6,424 nucleotides of DNA from positions 1 through 6,424 of the forward strand of contig JAEYUD010000222.1 in the NCBI GenBank assembly GCA_023433685.1, given 5' to 3'. The notes under the pieces are model-generated. The model saw nothing but the letters and a program-made list of their open reading frames with translations, made no database searches and was not told the DNA's origin. The translations under genes were made by a program, and so were the position numbers. Source of the DNA: Bacteroidota bacterium (lineage in GTDB: Bacteria; Bacteroidota; Ignavibacteria; Ignavibacteriales; Ignavibacteriaceae). Below, piece after piece: positions 1 through 6,424 of this stretch (within the stretch, counting starts at the first letter, position 1; each line of letters opens with the position of its first letter).

Positions 1-9
1 CTTCACACT

Positions 10-144
10 CCACACTGACTCACTCTACACTCCACACTCTACACTCCACACTGACTCACTAAACACTCTACACTCCACACTAAACACACCACACTCCACA
101 CTAAACACTCTACACTAAACACTCTACACTCCACACTCTACACT
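10..144. repeat. Imperfect heptanucleotide tandem array of four variant words
   Basis: Nineteen consecutive units tile bases 10-144 without a gap; bases 1-9 look like the end of another unit, so the array probably continues off the left edge. Seventeen units are 7 bases long and two are 8. By first letters they are CCACACT (7 copies), CTACACT (6), AAACACT (4, one of them AAACACA) and GACTCACT (2, at 17-24 and 53-60). The shared core is CACT or ACACT. The + strand has only two G residues in this stretch, both in the GACTCACT units, so the strands are highly asymmetric. The array stops 45 bases before the first start codon. It has no conserved long repeat with unique spacers. It resembles in style the short tandemly repeated heptamers known from some cyanobacteria, but I do not recognise this family. 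Function is unknown; copy number may vary between strains. Confidence 0.93.
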
Positions 145-189
145 AAAAAATCCTTATCTTTAAAGTTTACTAAAAATTTTTTCCGGCTA
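145..189 (+). promoter_or_regulatory. AT-rich leader with possible Bacteroidota-type -7 element
   Basis: This 45-base stretch lies between the heptamer array and the first gene. TATCTTTA at 155-162 resembles the Bacteroidota -7 consensus TAnnTTTG except for its last base. No convincing -33 TTTG partner is visible, because that position falls inside the repeat array. An A5T6 tract at 172-182 is probably intrinsically bent. No Shine-Dalgarno sequence precedes the ATG at 190 (the bases just before it are CCGGCTA), and AT-rich leaders without one are common in this group. That a promoter lies here is inferred from position and composition; the exact start of transcription cannot be assigned. Confidence 0.3.
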
Positions 190-3100
190 ATGAAGATCAT
201 CAAGTTTACAGTTCTGTTTTTATTGTTTGTGTGTACCGTTAACGCGCAGACCCCGCCAAAAGGGAGTGTCATGCTCTCCTCATTTAGAAACCCCGGTGAA
301 ATCAGCTCAGCAGATACCATTAAAATTCTCGCTGTGATGGCGGAGTTTCAGGTTGATAACGACAACACTACCATCGGAAACGGAACATTCGCTTCGATCT
401 ATTCGAAAGATTACGGGAAATCGATTGTTGATCCACTTCCACACGACCGGAATTACTTCAAAGCTCACCTTGAGTTCGTAAAGAATTATTATCAGAAGGT
501 CTCAAACGGTAAACTTCACGTGGTTTTTGAAGTGTTGCCCAACGGTGTTACACTCTCGAAAACGATGAGAAACTACTCGCCGCCGATCAACTCAACTGAT
601 TTTAAGGTGATGGGTGATTTCATGCAGGAGACATGGACACTTGCCGATCAGGCAAATCCGGGGTTTAATTTTGCCGGTTATGATCTCTTTCTTATCTTCC
701 ATGCCGGCGTGGGTCGCGATGTAAGTTTGCCGGGAAGTCTTGGCAACGAGCGTGACCTTCCTTCCATTTACTTCAATTTGCCCGCCCTTCAGAAATTTTA
801 TGGCGGTACATTCGATGGTGTACCGGTAAGCGGCGGTGCCTTCAAGATCAAGAACACAGGTATCCTTCCCCAGACACAGAACAGGGAAGTGACCTCTTTC
901 AATTCGACTTTTTTATACAAAATTACAATGAACGGGCTTCTTGCCTCGACGGTTGGAAGTCATCTTGGTTTGCCTGATCTTTTTGATACCAACACCGGTT
1001 TGAGTGCCATCGGGCGGTTTGGCCTAATGGACGGGCAGTCGATCTTTGCCTACAACGGTGCTTTTCCACCCGCTCCTTCTCCATGGGAGAAGACGCGGCT
1101 TGGATGGGAAACGCCGGTGGAACTTAATGGAACTTCATTATTCCCAAGGGTGGTCACACGGGTTGGGGCCTCTGTTTCGGATTCTACACTTCTTAAACTG
1201 AGGATAAATGAATCGGAATACTTCCTGATCGAGAACCGTCAGAGGGATGCCAATAAAGACGGCGCGAAGATCACACTTTGGGACGGATCAGGTTATGTAA
1301 CTAAAACCTATCCTAAAGACACCACCGGGTTCGCGAGCTATTCCATTGATTCACTCTATGGTGTGGTGGTAGATGTTGATGAATTCGATTGGGCATTACC
1401 CGGTAGTGGAATTCTCGTTTGGCACATCGATGACAAGGTGATAAACGCGAAGATCGCTGACAATAAAGTTAACACCGACAAAAAGCGCAGAGGTGTTGCC
1501 GTTGTTGAAGCGGACGGCGTAAATGATATAGGTGAAAAGTTTTACACCATTTTTGGTGATGAAGTGGTTGGAGAGGGAACCGAGTATGACCTCTGGTTCG
1601 CGGAGAACAAAGCCGACCTCTATACAAATGTTTTCTCGGATAAATCGAGACCAAACAGCAAGACCAATGACGGCGCAAATTCGCTCATATCGATGAAGGA
1701 TTTCCCGGCCAATGGTAATCTCATGCGCTTCGCGATTCAGATGGGTGATTCTCTCATAAAGCCATACAAGATATGGAAACCTTTTGCAGGTTCTGTGCCT
1801 GAAAAGGTTTATTTGACCGACACCTATAAATTCGCGATAAACGGAAACGCGCTCGTAAGTTTTGACGCGAGCTTTAACCCAACTGTAGTGAAGTCACAGT
1901 TTAGTGATGGAGGTGCCGCGTTCTTTGAGAAAGGTGGAGTTCTTTTCATCATTGGATCAGTTGGCAACAAACTTTATCGTGCAGTTGCTAATGGTGCAAC
2001 AGTATCTATTGATTCAGTTGAACTCGCCCCGCTTGGTGGAGGAGTTTCTAATATCGTTTCGCAGAAGATGATCACTTCGAGTCTTGCGGAAGCAGAGAGA
2101 GTTGTTGTGGGAACCACTCAAGGCAAAATTTTCAGATTTTCACTGGAACCATTTGCCAAACTTGACTCCGCATCGGGGGTTTCCGGAGTACCGGTTTCAA
2201 CTTTACATTTTTCCGGCTCGGTGGTTTACTTTACTCAGCAGGATGCTTCAACATATTATGCCGGTGAATACGGAAATGGTGTTGGTGCCAATGTATATCC
2301 GGGAAAAATAATTTCCGCGGTGTATACGGAGTATAAAGGTCGTCCGGTGATCATAGCGCTTGAAGACGGGAACAGATTCCGGGTGGTTTCAATGCCTGTT
2401 ATTTCAGCCACGGTTCCCGCGAACAGTCCGGAACCTTCCAATCAGCCTGTTTCTCTAAAAGGGAAGGCACCGGTTTCAGCCATTTCAGTTTCTGATAACA
2501 AACTTGATGGGAACCTTTACATTAATTACACTTCAGGTAACGAGCTCTATTCTGTTAATCTAACCGGCGCTGTGGCTGATAATTTTCCGATTGTACTAAC
2601 CGGAGGAACAACCTTCGCCGGGAATACCATGGCGGTTGATTTTACCGGGACAAAACATCCTGAGATCATTTCATTTACCACGAACGGGTTGGTTTTCGCC
2701 CACGATGGACTTACCGGAAAACTTGTTGAAGGATTCCCCCTCAGCACAGGTGAAGCATTCGCTGATATTTCAAGTCACGGCGCGGAATTTTTCACTACGT
2801 TGGGTATGCCCGGCATTCTGACCCTTGGTCAGTCAGGGACAGTAAGCGCGTGGACACTCAACCTCGCCGCGGGCACACCATTCTTTTACGGTAAATATGG
2901 TAACGACGCGAATACATTATCGGCTAAGCTGACCTTAAATTCAGTTACAGATAAAACCTTCATGCCTGATCAGAAGGTTTACAACTACCCCAACCCCGTC
3001 ACATCGGGAGAGACCTTCATCAGGTTTTATGTTGATGAAGACTCTGATGTTTCAGTGAAGATTTTCGACCTTGCAGGCGATTATGTGGCAGAGTTAAAAG

Positions 3101-3246
3101 GTGCGGGTCAGGGTGGCATGGATGGCGAAATAAGATGGGATGTGAGAAACATTCAGTCGGGGGTTTACCTCGCTAATGTTGAGGCAACTTCCATGGTTTC
3201 CGGAAAGACCGGGCATAAAGTGATTAAAATTGCAATTATAAAATAG
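190..3246 (+). CDS. Exported M6-like metalloprotease-domain protein, degenerate active site, T9SS sorting domain
   Basis: This 1018-residue protein is predicted to be exported and attached to the surface or released by T9SS. Residues 1-19 form a signal peptide (KIIK, then a hydrophobic core, cleavage likely at VNA|Q), which supports the ATG at 190. Residues about 45-520 resemble M6 (immune inhibitor A) peptidases: VMAEFQVDND near the start, LGLPDL (259-264), the Met-turn GLMD (278-281), LIENRQ (346-351) and PGSGILVWHID (404-414). The zinc-binding HEXXH is absent: residues 253-257 read STVGS, and only the presumed third-ligand aspartate D263 remains. Hydrolysis is therefore unlikely, and a binding or structural role is inferred. 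Residues about 520-925 are beta-rich with weak propeller-like repeats that I cannot assign to a family. Residues about 929-1018 are a type A sorting domain (YNYPNPV at 931, VKIFDLAG, SGVYLANVEA), normally recognised by the T9SS machinery and removed during attachment. The frame is intact and the gene probably heads an operon. Confidence 0.9.
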   Translation: MKIIKFTVLFLLFVCTVNAQTPPKGSVMLSSFRNPGEISSADTIKILAVMAEFQVDNDNTTIGNGTFASIYSKDYGKSIVDPLPHDRNYFKAHLEFVKNYYQKVSNGKLHVVFEVLPNGVTLSKTMRNYSPPINSTDFKVMGDFMQETWTLADQANPGFNFAGYDLFLIFHAGVGRDVSLPGSLGNERDLPSIYFNLPALQKFYGGTFDGVPVSGGAFKIKNTGILPQTQNREVTSFNSTFLYKITMNGLLASTVGSHLGLPDLFDTNTGLSAIGRFGLMDGQSIFAYNGAFPPAPSPWEKTRLGWETPVELNGTSLFPRVVTRVGASVSDSTLLKLRINESEYFLIENRQRDANKDGAKITLWDGSGYVTKTYPKDTTGFASYSIDSLYGVVVDVDEFDWALPGSGILVWHIDDKVINAKIADNKVNTDKKRRGVAVVEADGVNDIGEKFYTIFGDEVVGEGTEYDLWFAENKADLYTNVFSDKSRPNSKTNDGANSLISMKDFPANGNLMRFAIQMGDSLIKPYKIWKPFAGSVPEKVYLTDTYKFAINGNALVSFDASFNPTVVKSQFSDGGAAFFEKGGVLFIIGSVGNKLYRAVANGATVSIDSVELAPLGGGVSNIVSQKMITSSLAEAERVVVGTTQGKIFRFSLEPFAKLDSASGVSGVPVSTLHFSGSVVYFTQQDASTYYAGEYGNGVGANVYPGKIISAVYTEYKGRPVIIALEDGNRFRVVSMPVISATVPANSPEPSNQPVSLKGKAPVSAISVSDNKLDGNLYINYTSGNELYSVNLTGAVADNFPIVLTGGTTFAGNTMAVDFTGTKHPEIISFTTNGLVFAHDGLTGKLVEGFPLSTGEAFADISSHGAEFFTTLGMPGILTLGQSGTVSAWTLNLAAGTPFFYGKYGNDANTLSAKLTLNSVTDKTFMPDQKVYNYPNPVTSGETFIRFYVDEDSDVSVKIFDLAGDYVAELKGAGQGGMDGEIRWDVRNIQSGVYLANVEATSMVSGKTGHKVIKIAIIK

Positions 3247-3255
3247 CGGAAATTG

Positions 3256-6200
3256 ATGTTTAAGAAATTTTCATTTATCGCGGCACTTCTTCTTTCATTC
3301 ACTGCCTATGGCCAGTTCGACAAGTATAATTCAGAGTTCGACTGGTACACGATAAAAGGGAAGAATGTCGAGGTACATTTTCATGAAGGGGCTGAACGCA
3401 CCGCGAGAGTGGTGCTTAAAATAGCGGAAGAAGTTTGGGATCCTGTTTGCGAGCTTTACGACTACCACCCCGACAAAGTTCATTACGTTATCAAAGATAT
3501 TGATGATTACTCGAACGGTGCCACATATTTCTTTGACAACAAGATTGAGATATGGACGAGCGCGCTCGATTTCGATCTTCGTGGTTCGCACAACTGGTTA
3601 CGGAACGTGATTTCTCACGAATTCACGCACATGGTTCAGATCCAGGCATCGCTGAAAACCACAAGATCCGTTCCCGCGGTCTATTTACAGGTTTTGAACT
3701 ATGAGGAAAAAAGAAGACCTGACATTCTTTACGGTTTCCCGAATGTGATCGTTTCATACCCGCTCGCGATGCTTAACATGCCCGCCTGGTTCGCCGAAGG
3801 GACGGCGCAATATATGCGGAAACAGTTCGATTATGACAACTGGGACGCGCACCGGGATATGATATTGCGATCGTATGCCCTCGACAGCAACATGCTGACC
3901 TGGAACCAAATGGGTGTGTTTGAAAAGACCAGTCTCGGTAATGAGTCGGTTTACAATTCAGGTTTCGCGCTTACGAAATACATTGCCCAGAAATATGGTG
4001 AGGAAAAGCTTAAAAAGTTGACCAGATCGCTTGGCAAGCTGACCCATTTCACTTTCGACGCGGCAACTAAAGATATACTTGGAATTGACGGTAAGGAGCT
4101 TTACAATGAGTGGTCGTCATTCCTGATGAAGGATTACCGTGAGAGGATAGCACCTGTTCTCGAAAATAAAGTAGCAGGCGAAATGGTGGGAGGAACCGGT
4201 TTTGGTAATTTTTATCCCTCATTTTCCTCCGATGGGAAGAAGATATACTACATCTCGAACAAAACGAGAGATTATTTCTCGCCGACGGCACTTTATGAGT
4301 ACGATATCGCCACAAAAGAGGAGAAAATTCTCATTCCGGGAGTACGCTCAACTTATTCCGAAGTGCCGGGCACTGATCTGATGATCTACTCAAAACTTGG
4401 TGACGACAATCCATTCGATTACAAAGTGCATGATCTTTACGTCTATGACAAAAAGAATGACAAAGAGACACGTCTGACTTTCAACATGAGAGCCAACATG
4501 CCTTCAGTTTCACCCGATGGAAAGAAGATAGTTTTTCTTTTTCAGATGGATGGTACCACAAATGTGGGAACTGTCGACATGGATGGTAAAAATTTCAAGC
4601 AACTAACATATTATGGAAACGGTGAGCAGGTATACAGTCCAAAATTCACACGCGATTCACGATCGATCCTATTCGATTTTCAGTACCTGCATGGAAGGGA
4701 TATCGCTACAGTTCCGGTTGATGGCGGCGCGGTTTCATTTGTAATGAACACCTCAGGCGATGAGAGAAGCGCGGTTGAAACAAGTGACGGCAAAATTGTA
4801 TATGCCTCTTCAGCAACAGGTATTTTCAACATTTATTCTTATGATAAAGCCACTTCGCAGACGATAAGGCTTACCAACGTGACCGGAGGTGCTTTCATGC
4901 CCGCGGTTGATCAGAACGGAAACATAGCTTACGCGGGCTACACTTCCGGAGGCTATAAAATATTTTACATAAAGGCCGGCGAGCAGGCACTCGTTGATGA
5001 GAGCAAAAAGTACACCAAGCGGGAAGACCCCCCTTTGGATACCGAAAAACCTTTTGTTGATACAAAAAGCATCGACTGGGACCGCCTGAAGAAATTCAAC
5101 GATTATGAGTATCCCGACACGGCAAAAACCAAATACACAGGCGCTTTTTCACGATTGAGCATCTTTCCGTTCGTACGGTACGACAACTACAGCACCACCA
5201 ACAACGCTATAGAGAAGATCAAACCCGGGTTATATGTCAGTTCATCCGACATGTTAAACCGGTTCAGTATTTTTGGCGGTGGTTCCATAAATCTGAGAGG
5301 GGAACGTGACCTTTTCTTCAGTTTTGACTACAGAAACAAGTTGCCACTTCTCCCCGCGCTCGGACTCTTTCCGGAATTGGGGCTTGAAATTTACAATGTT
5401 ACCAGAAAAGCTGATGTCGACATCTTCTTCGATGAGTTACCCAAGACATCTACCGATGTAACTTACAACCTTTTTGAAGTTGATGTGATCGCGCGACACA
5501 AACTCTTCGCGAAAACGAAGGATCTTGAGTTTCGTTACATTTACAGCAGTTATACCGCGAGTATCGGAAGTTTCATTATTCCGAACAGCAGTGATCTCTA
5601 TCCGACTTTCAACGATACATACCTGATCGGCAGCAATTTCAGGGTAACATGCAAAACTGATTATAAGCAGCCGGGCAGGGACATGGATATCAACCCTGTT
5701 GGCAGTAGCCTTGAGATCAGATATGACTATGAAATGAACCGGTTCAATCCGGATGGTGAGTACTCCGTTGATAATGGTTTATTGGTCGCGCAGTACAAGA
5801 ATTTCGATTTTCACCGCCTTGAGGTTAACATCGGCTACTCGATGGAGACCTTTAAGGGGCACACCCTAAGCACAAAATTGAGAGCTGGAACAATTTTCGG
5901 ACCACCGGTACCCGATTTCTTTGATTTCTTCCTTGGTGGACTTGTAGGAATGAAGTCATATCCATTTTATGCAATCAGCGGTAACGAACTGGTTTATGCC
6001 AATCTCACCTACAGGTTTCCTTTGTTTAAGGAGATCGACTATAAATTCGGGCATCTATATCTCGATAAAGTTTATCTCTCATTCTTTGGAGATGTGGGAA
6101 ATGCCTGGACTGGTAATCTTGCCGAGTCGGGCAACCTCGTGAAGGGCGCTGGAGCAGAGCTGAGAATGGCACTTAATTCTTTCTATCTATTCCCGACAGC

Positions 6201-6324
6201 GGTTTTCTTCTCTGCTGCCTACGGTTTCGATCAGGTAACCAAGATGGCACAGACGGGAGAAGTTGTGAAGTACGGCAAAGAGTGGTATTTCTACGGCGGA
6301 ATACTTTTTGGATTCGATTTTTAG
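3256..6324 (+). CDS. Outer-membrane protein: gluzincin-type metalloprotease, TolB-like propeller and C-terminal beta-barrel
   Basis: The protein has 1022 residues counted from the ATG. A TTG one codon upstream would add a single residue; the ATG is preferred, with a weak GGAA at 3248-3251. Residues 1-19 are a signal peptide (FKKF, hydrophobic core, AYG|Q). Residues about 25-290 look like a peptidase MA/M1-like gluzincin domain: HEFTH at 121-125 and E181 in WFAEG supply the expected two histidines, catalytic glutamate and third ligand, so activity is plausible. Residues about 315-575 carry five TolB/PD40-like blades, with cores at F323-SSDGKK, S419-PDGKK, T465-RDSR, T509-SDGK and D552-QNGN. 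A charged linker (about 575-625) leads to a beta-strand-rich region from about 640 to the end, which reads as an outer-membrane barrel ending in GFDF. Near its end, LGG-MKSYPF, GNELVYANLTYRFPL and FGDVGNAW resemble the Omp85/D15 barrel. Automatic pipelines would probably name it 'biopolymer transporter Tol' or 'PD40 domain protein', which would miss the protease. It starts 9 bases after gene 1. Substrate unknown. Confidence 0.9.
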   Translation: MFKKFSFIAALLLSFTAYGQFDKYNSEFDWYTIKGKNVEVHFHEGAERTARVVLKIAEEVWDPVCELYDYHPDKVHYVIKDIDDYSNGATYFFDNKIEIWTSALDFDLRGSHNWLRNVISHEFTHMVQIQASLKTTRSVPAVYLQVLNYEEKRRPDILYGFPNVIVSYPLAMLNMPAWFAEGTAQYMRKQFDYDNWDAHRDMILRSYALDSNMLTWNQMGVFEKTSLGNESVYNSGFALTKYIAQKYGEEKLKKLTRSLGKLTHFTFDAATKDILGIDGKELYNEWSSFLMKDYRERIAPVLENKVAGEMVGGTGFGNFYPSFSSDGKKIYYISNKTRDYFSPTALYEYDIATKEEKILIPGVRSTYSEVPGTDLMIYSKLGDDNPFDYKVHDLYVYDKKNDKETRLTFNMRANMPSVSPDGKKIVFLFQMDGTTNVGTVDMDGKNFKQLTYYGNGEQVYSPKFTRDSRSILFDFQYLHGRDIATVPVDGGAVSFVMNTSGDERSAVETSDGKIVYASSATGIFNIYSYDKATSQTIRLTNVTGGAFMPAVDQNGNIAYAGYTSGGYKIFYIKAGEQALVDESKKYTKREDPPLDTEKPFVDTKSIDWDRLKKFNDYEYPDTAKTKYTGAFSRLSIFPFVRYDNYSTTNNAIEKIKPGLYVSSSDMLNRFSIFGGGSINLRGERDLFFSFDYRNKLPLLPALGLFPELGLEIYNVTRKADVDIFFDELPKTSTDVTYNLFEVDVIARHKLFAKTKDLEFRYIYSSYTASIGSFIIPNSSDLYPTFNDTYLIGSNFRVTCKTDYKQPGRDMDINPVGSSLEIRYDYEMNRFNPDGEYSVDNGLLVAQYKNFDFHRLEVNIGYSMETFKGHTLSTKLRAGTIFGPPVPDFFDFFLGGLVGMKSYPFYAISGNELVYANLTYRFPLFKEIDYKFGHLYLDKVYLSFFGDVGNAWTGNLAESGNLVKGAGAELRMALNSFYLFPTAVFFSAAYGFDQVTKMAQTGEVVKYGKEWYFYGGILFGFDF

Positions 6325-6330
6325 AGGAGA
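6325..6330 (+). promoter_or_regulatory. Shine-Dalgarno sequence for the third gene
   Basis: AGGAGA begins directly after the TAG stop of gene 2, and the AGGAG core ends 5 bases before the ATG at 6335. It is a near-perfect anti-16S match and fixes the start of the truncated third gene. Genes 1 and 2 have no comparable site, so the third protein may be translated independently and more strongly than its neighbours (inference). Confidence 0.8.
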
Positions 6331-6334
6331 CAAC

Positions 6335-6424
6335 ATGAATAAGATTTTTGCAGTGGCTGTATTGTTCATATTTACCCTGCCGGTTTTTGCGCAGGTCAGT
6401 AGTGAGCAGATCAGTGGTGAGAAG
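6335..6424 (+). CDS. Exported protein, 5' end only (truncated by window edge)
   Basis: Thirty codons are visible before the window ends, in an open frame starting at an ATG with a strong ribosome binding site. Residues 1-19 form a clear signal peptide: a lysine at position 3, a hydrophobic core rich in F, V, A and L, and a likely cleavage at VFA|Q, the same A/G-before-Q pattern as both upstream proteins. The eleven mature residues seen are polar (serine, glutamate, glutamine, lysine) and carry no recognisable domain. The gene starts 10 bases after gene 2 on the same strand with no terminator between, so it is probably the third member of the transcription unit. Its location is periplasmic, outer-membrane or extracellular; function cannot be inferred from what is visible. 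Confidence 0.8.
   Translation, partial: MNKIFAVAVLFIFTLPVFAQVSSEQISGEK

Noticed and set aside
1..144. CRISPR array suggested by regular repeats
   Set aside because: Units are only 7-8 bases and directly abut one another; there are no 25-40 base repeats separated by unique spacers and no cas genes.
171..189. Rho-independent terminator before gene 1, suggested by the T-run at 177-182
   Set aside because: The T-run follows an A-run and not a GC-rich hairpin; no stem can be formed with nearby bases.
223..249. Lipoprotein signal with C15 as the lipidated cysteine in gene 1
   Set aside because: The residues before C15 are L-F-V, lacking the small residue (G, A or S) expected at -1 of a lipobox, and VNA|Q is a good ordinary signal peptidase I site five residues later.
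138..320. Small minus-strand reading frame across the leader and the start of gene 1
   Set aside because: It lies largely opposite the signal-peptide and N-terminal coding region of gene 1, with no domain, ribosome site or composition supporting it.
3253..3255. TTG at 3253 as the start of gene 2
   Set aside because: An ATG follows immediately at 3256 and gives an equally good signal peptide; the TTG would add one residue only, so the choice has no functional effect, and ATG is the likelier codon.
4201..4980. Gene 2 as the periplasmic TolB of the Tol-Pal system
   Set aside because: The TolB-like blades are internal to a 1022-residue protein with a protease head and barrel tail; true TolB is a stand-alone protein of about 430 residues encoded with tol/pal genes, none of which are seen here.

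Overview
The window reads as chromosomal DNA from a Gram-negative bacterium of the Bacteroidota/Ignavibacteriota/Chlorobiota (FCB) group. Two things point there: the first protein ends in a type IX secretion (T9SS/Por) sorting domain with a YNYPNP start, and the second ends in an outer-membrane beta-barrel with a terminal phenylalanine. A leader with no Shine-Dalgarno sequence and a TAnnTTT-like element before the first gene fit the same group. An Ignavibacteria-like source is my best guess; this is inference, since no rRNA or other marker gene is present.

Layout: bases 10-144 hold an imperfect heptamer tandem array, almost free of G on the + strand and built from four 'words' ending in CACT. 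A short AT-rich leader (145-189) follows. Then come three closely spaced + strand genes. Gene 1 (190-3246) is a large exported M6-like (immune-inhibitor-A-like) protein with a beta-rich, probably propeller-like middle and a T9SS sorting domain. Gene 2 (3256-6324) is an exported gluzincin-type metalloprotease fused to a TolB-like propeller and a C-terminal outer-membrane barrel. Gene 3 (6335 to the window edge) is represented only by its signal peptide and 11 further residues. The gaps are 9 and 10 bases with no terminator, so the three are probably one transcription unit devoted to cell-surface proteins.

The most notable point is a contrast between the two proteins. Gene 1 keeps the M6 fold landmarks (LGLPDL, the GLMD Met-turn, LIENRQ, PGSG-WHID), but the HEXXH zinc motif reads STVGS, so it looks like a catalytically dead pseudoprotease. 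Gene 2 has an intact HEFTH plus a downstream WFAEG glutamate. A secreted, probably surface-attached M6 pseudoenzyme encoded directly before an outer-membrane-anchored, probably active protease suggests that they work together, but no substrate or process can be named from sequence alone.
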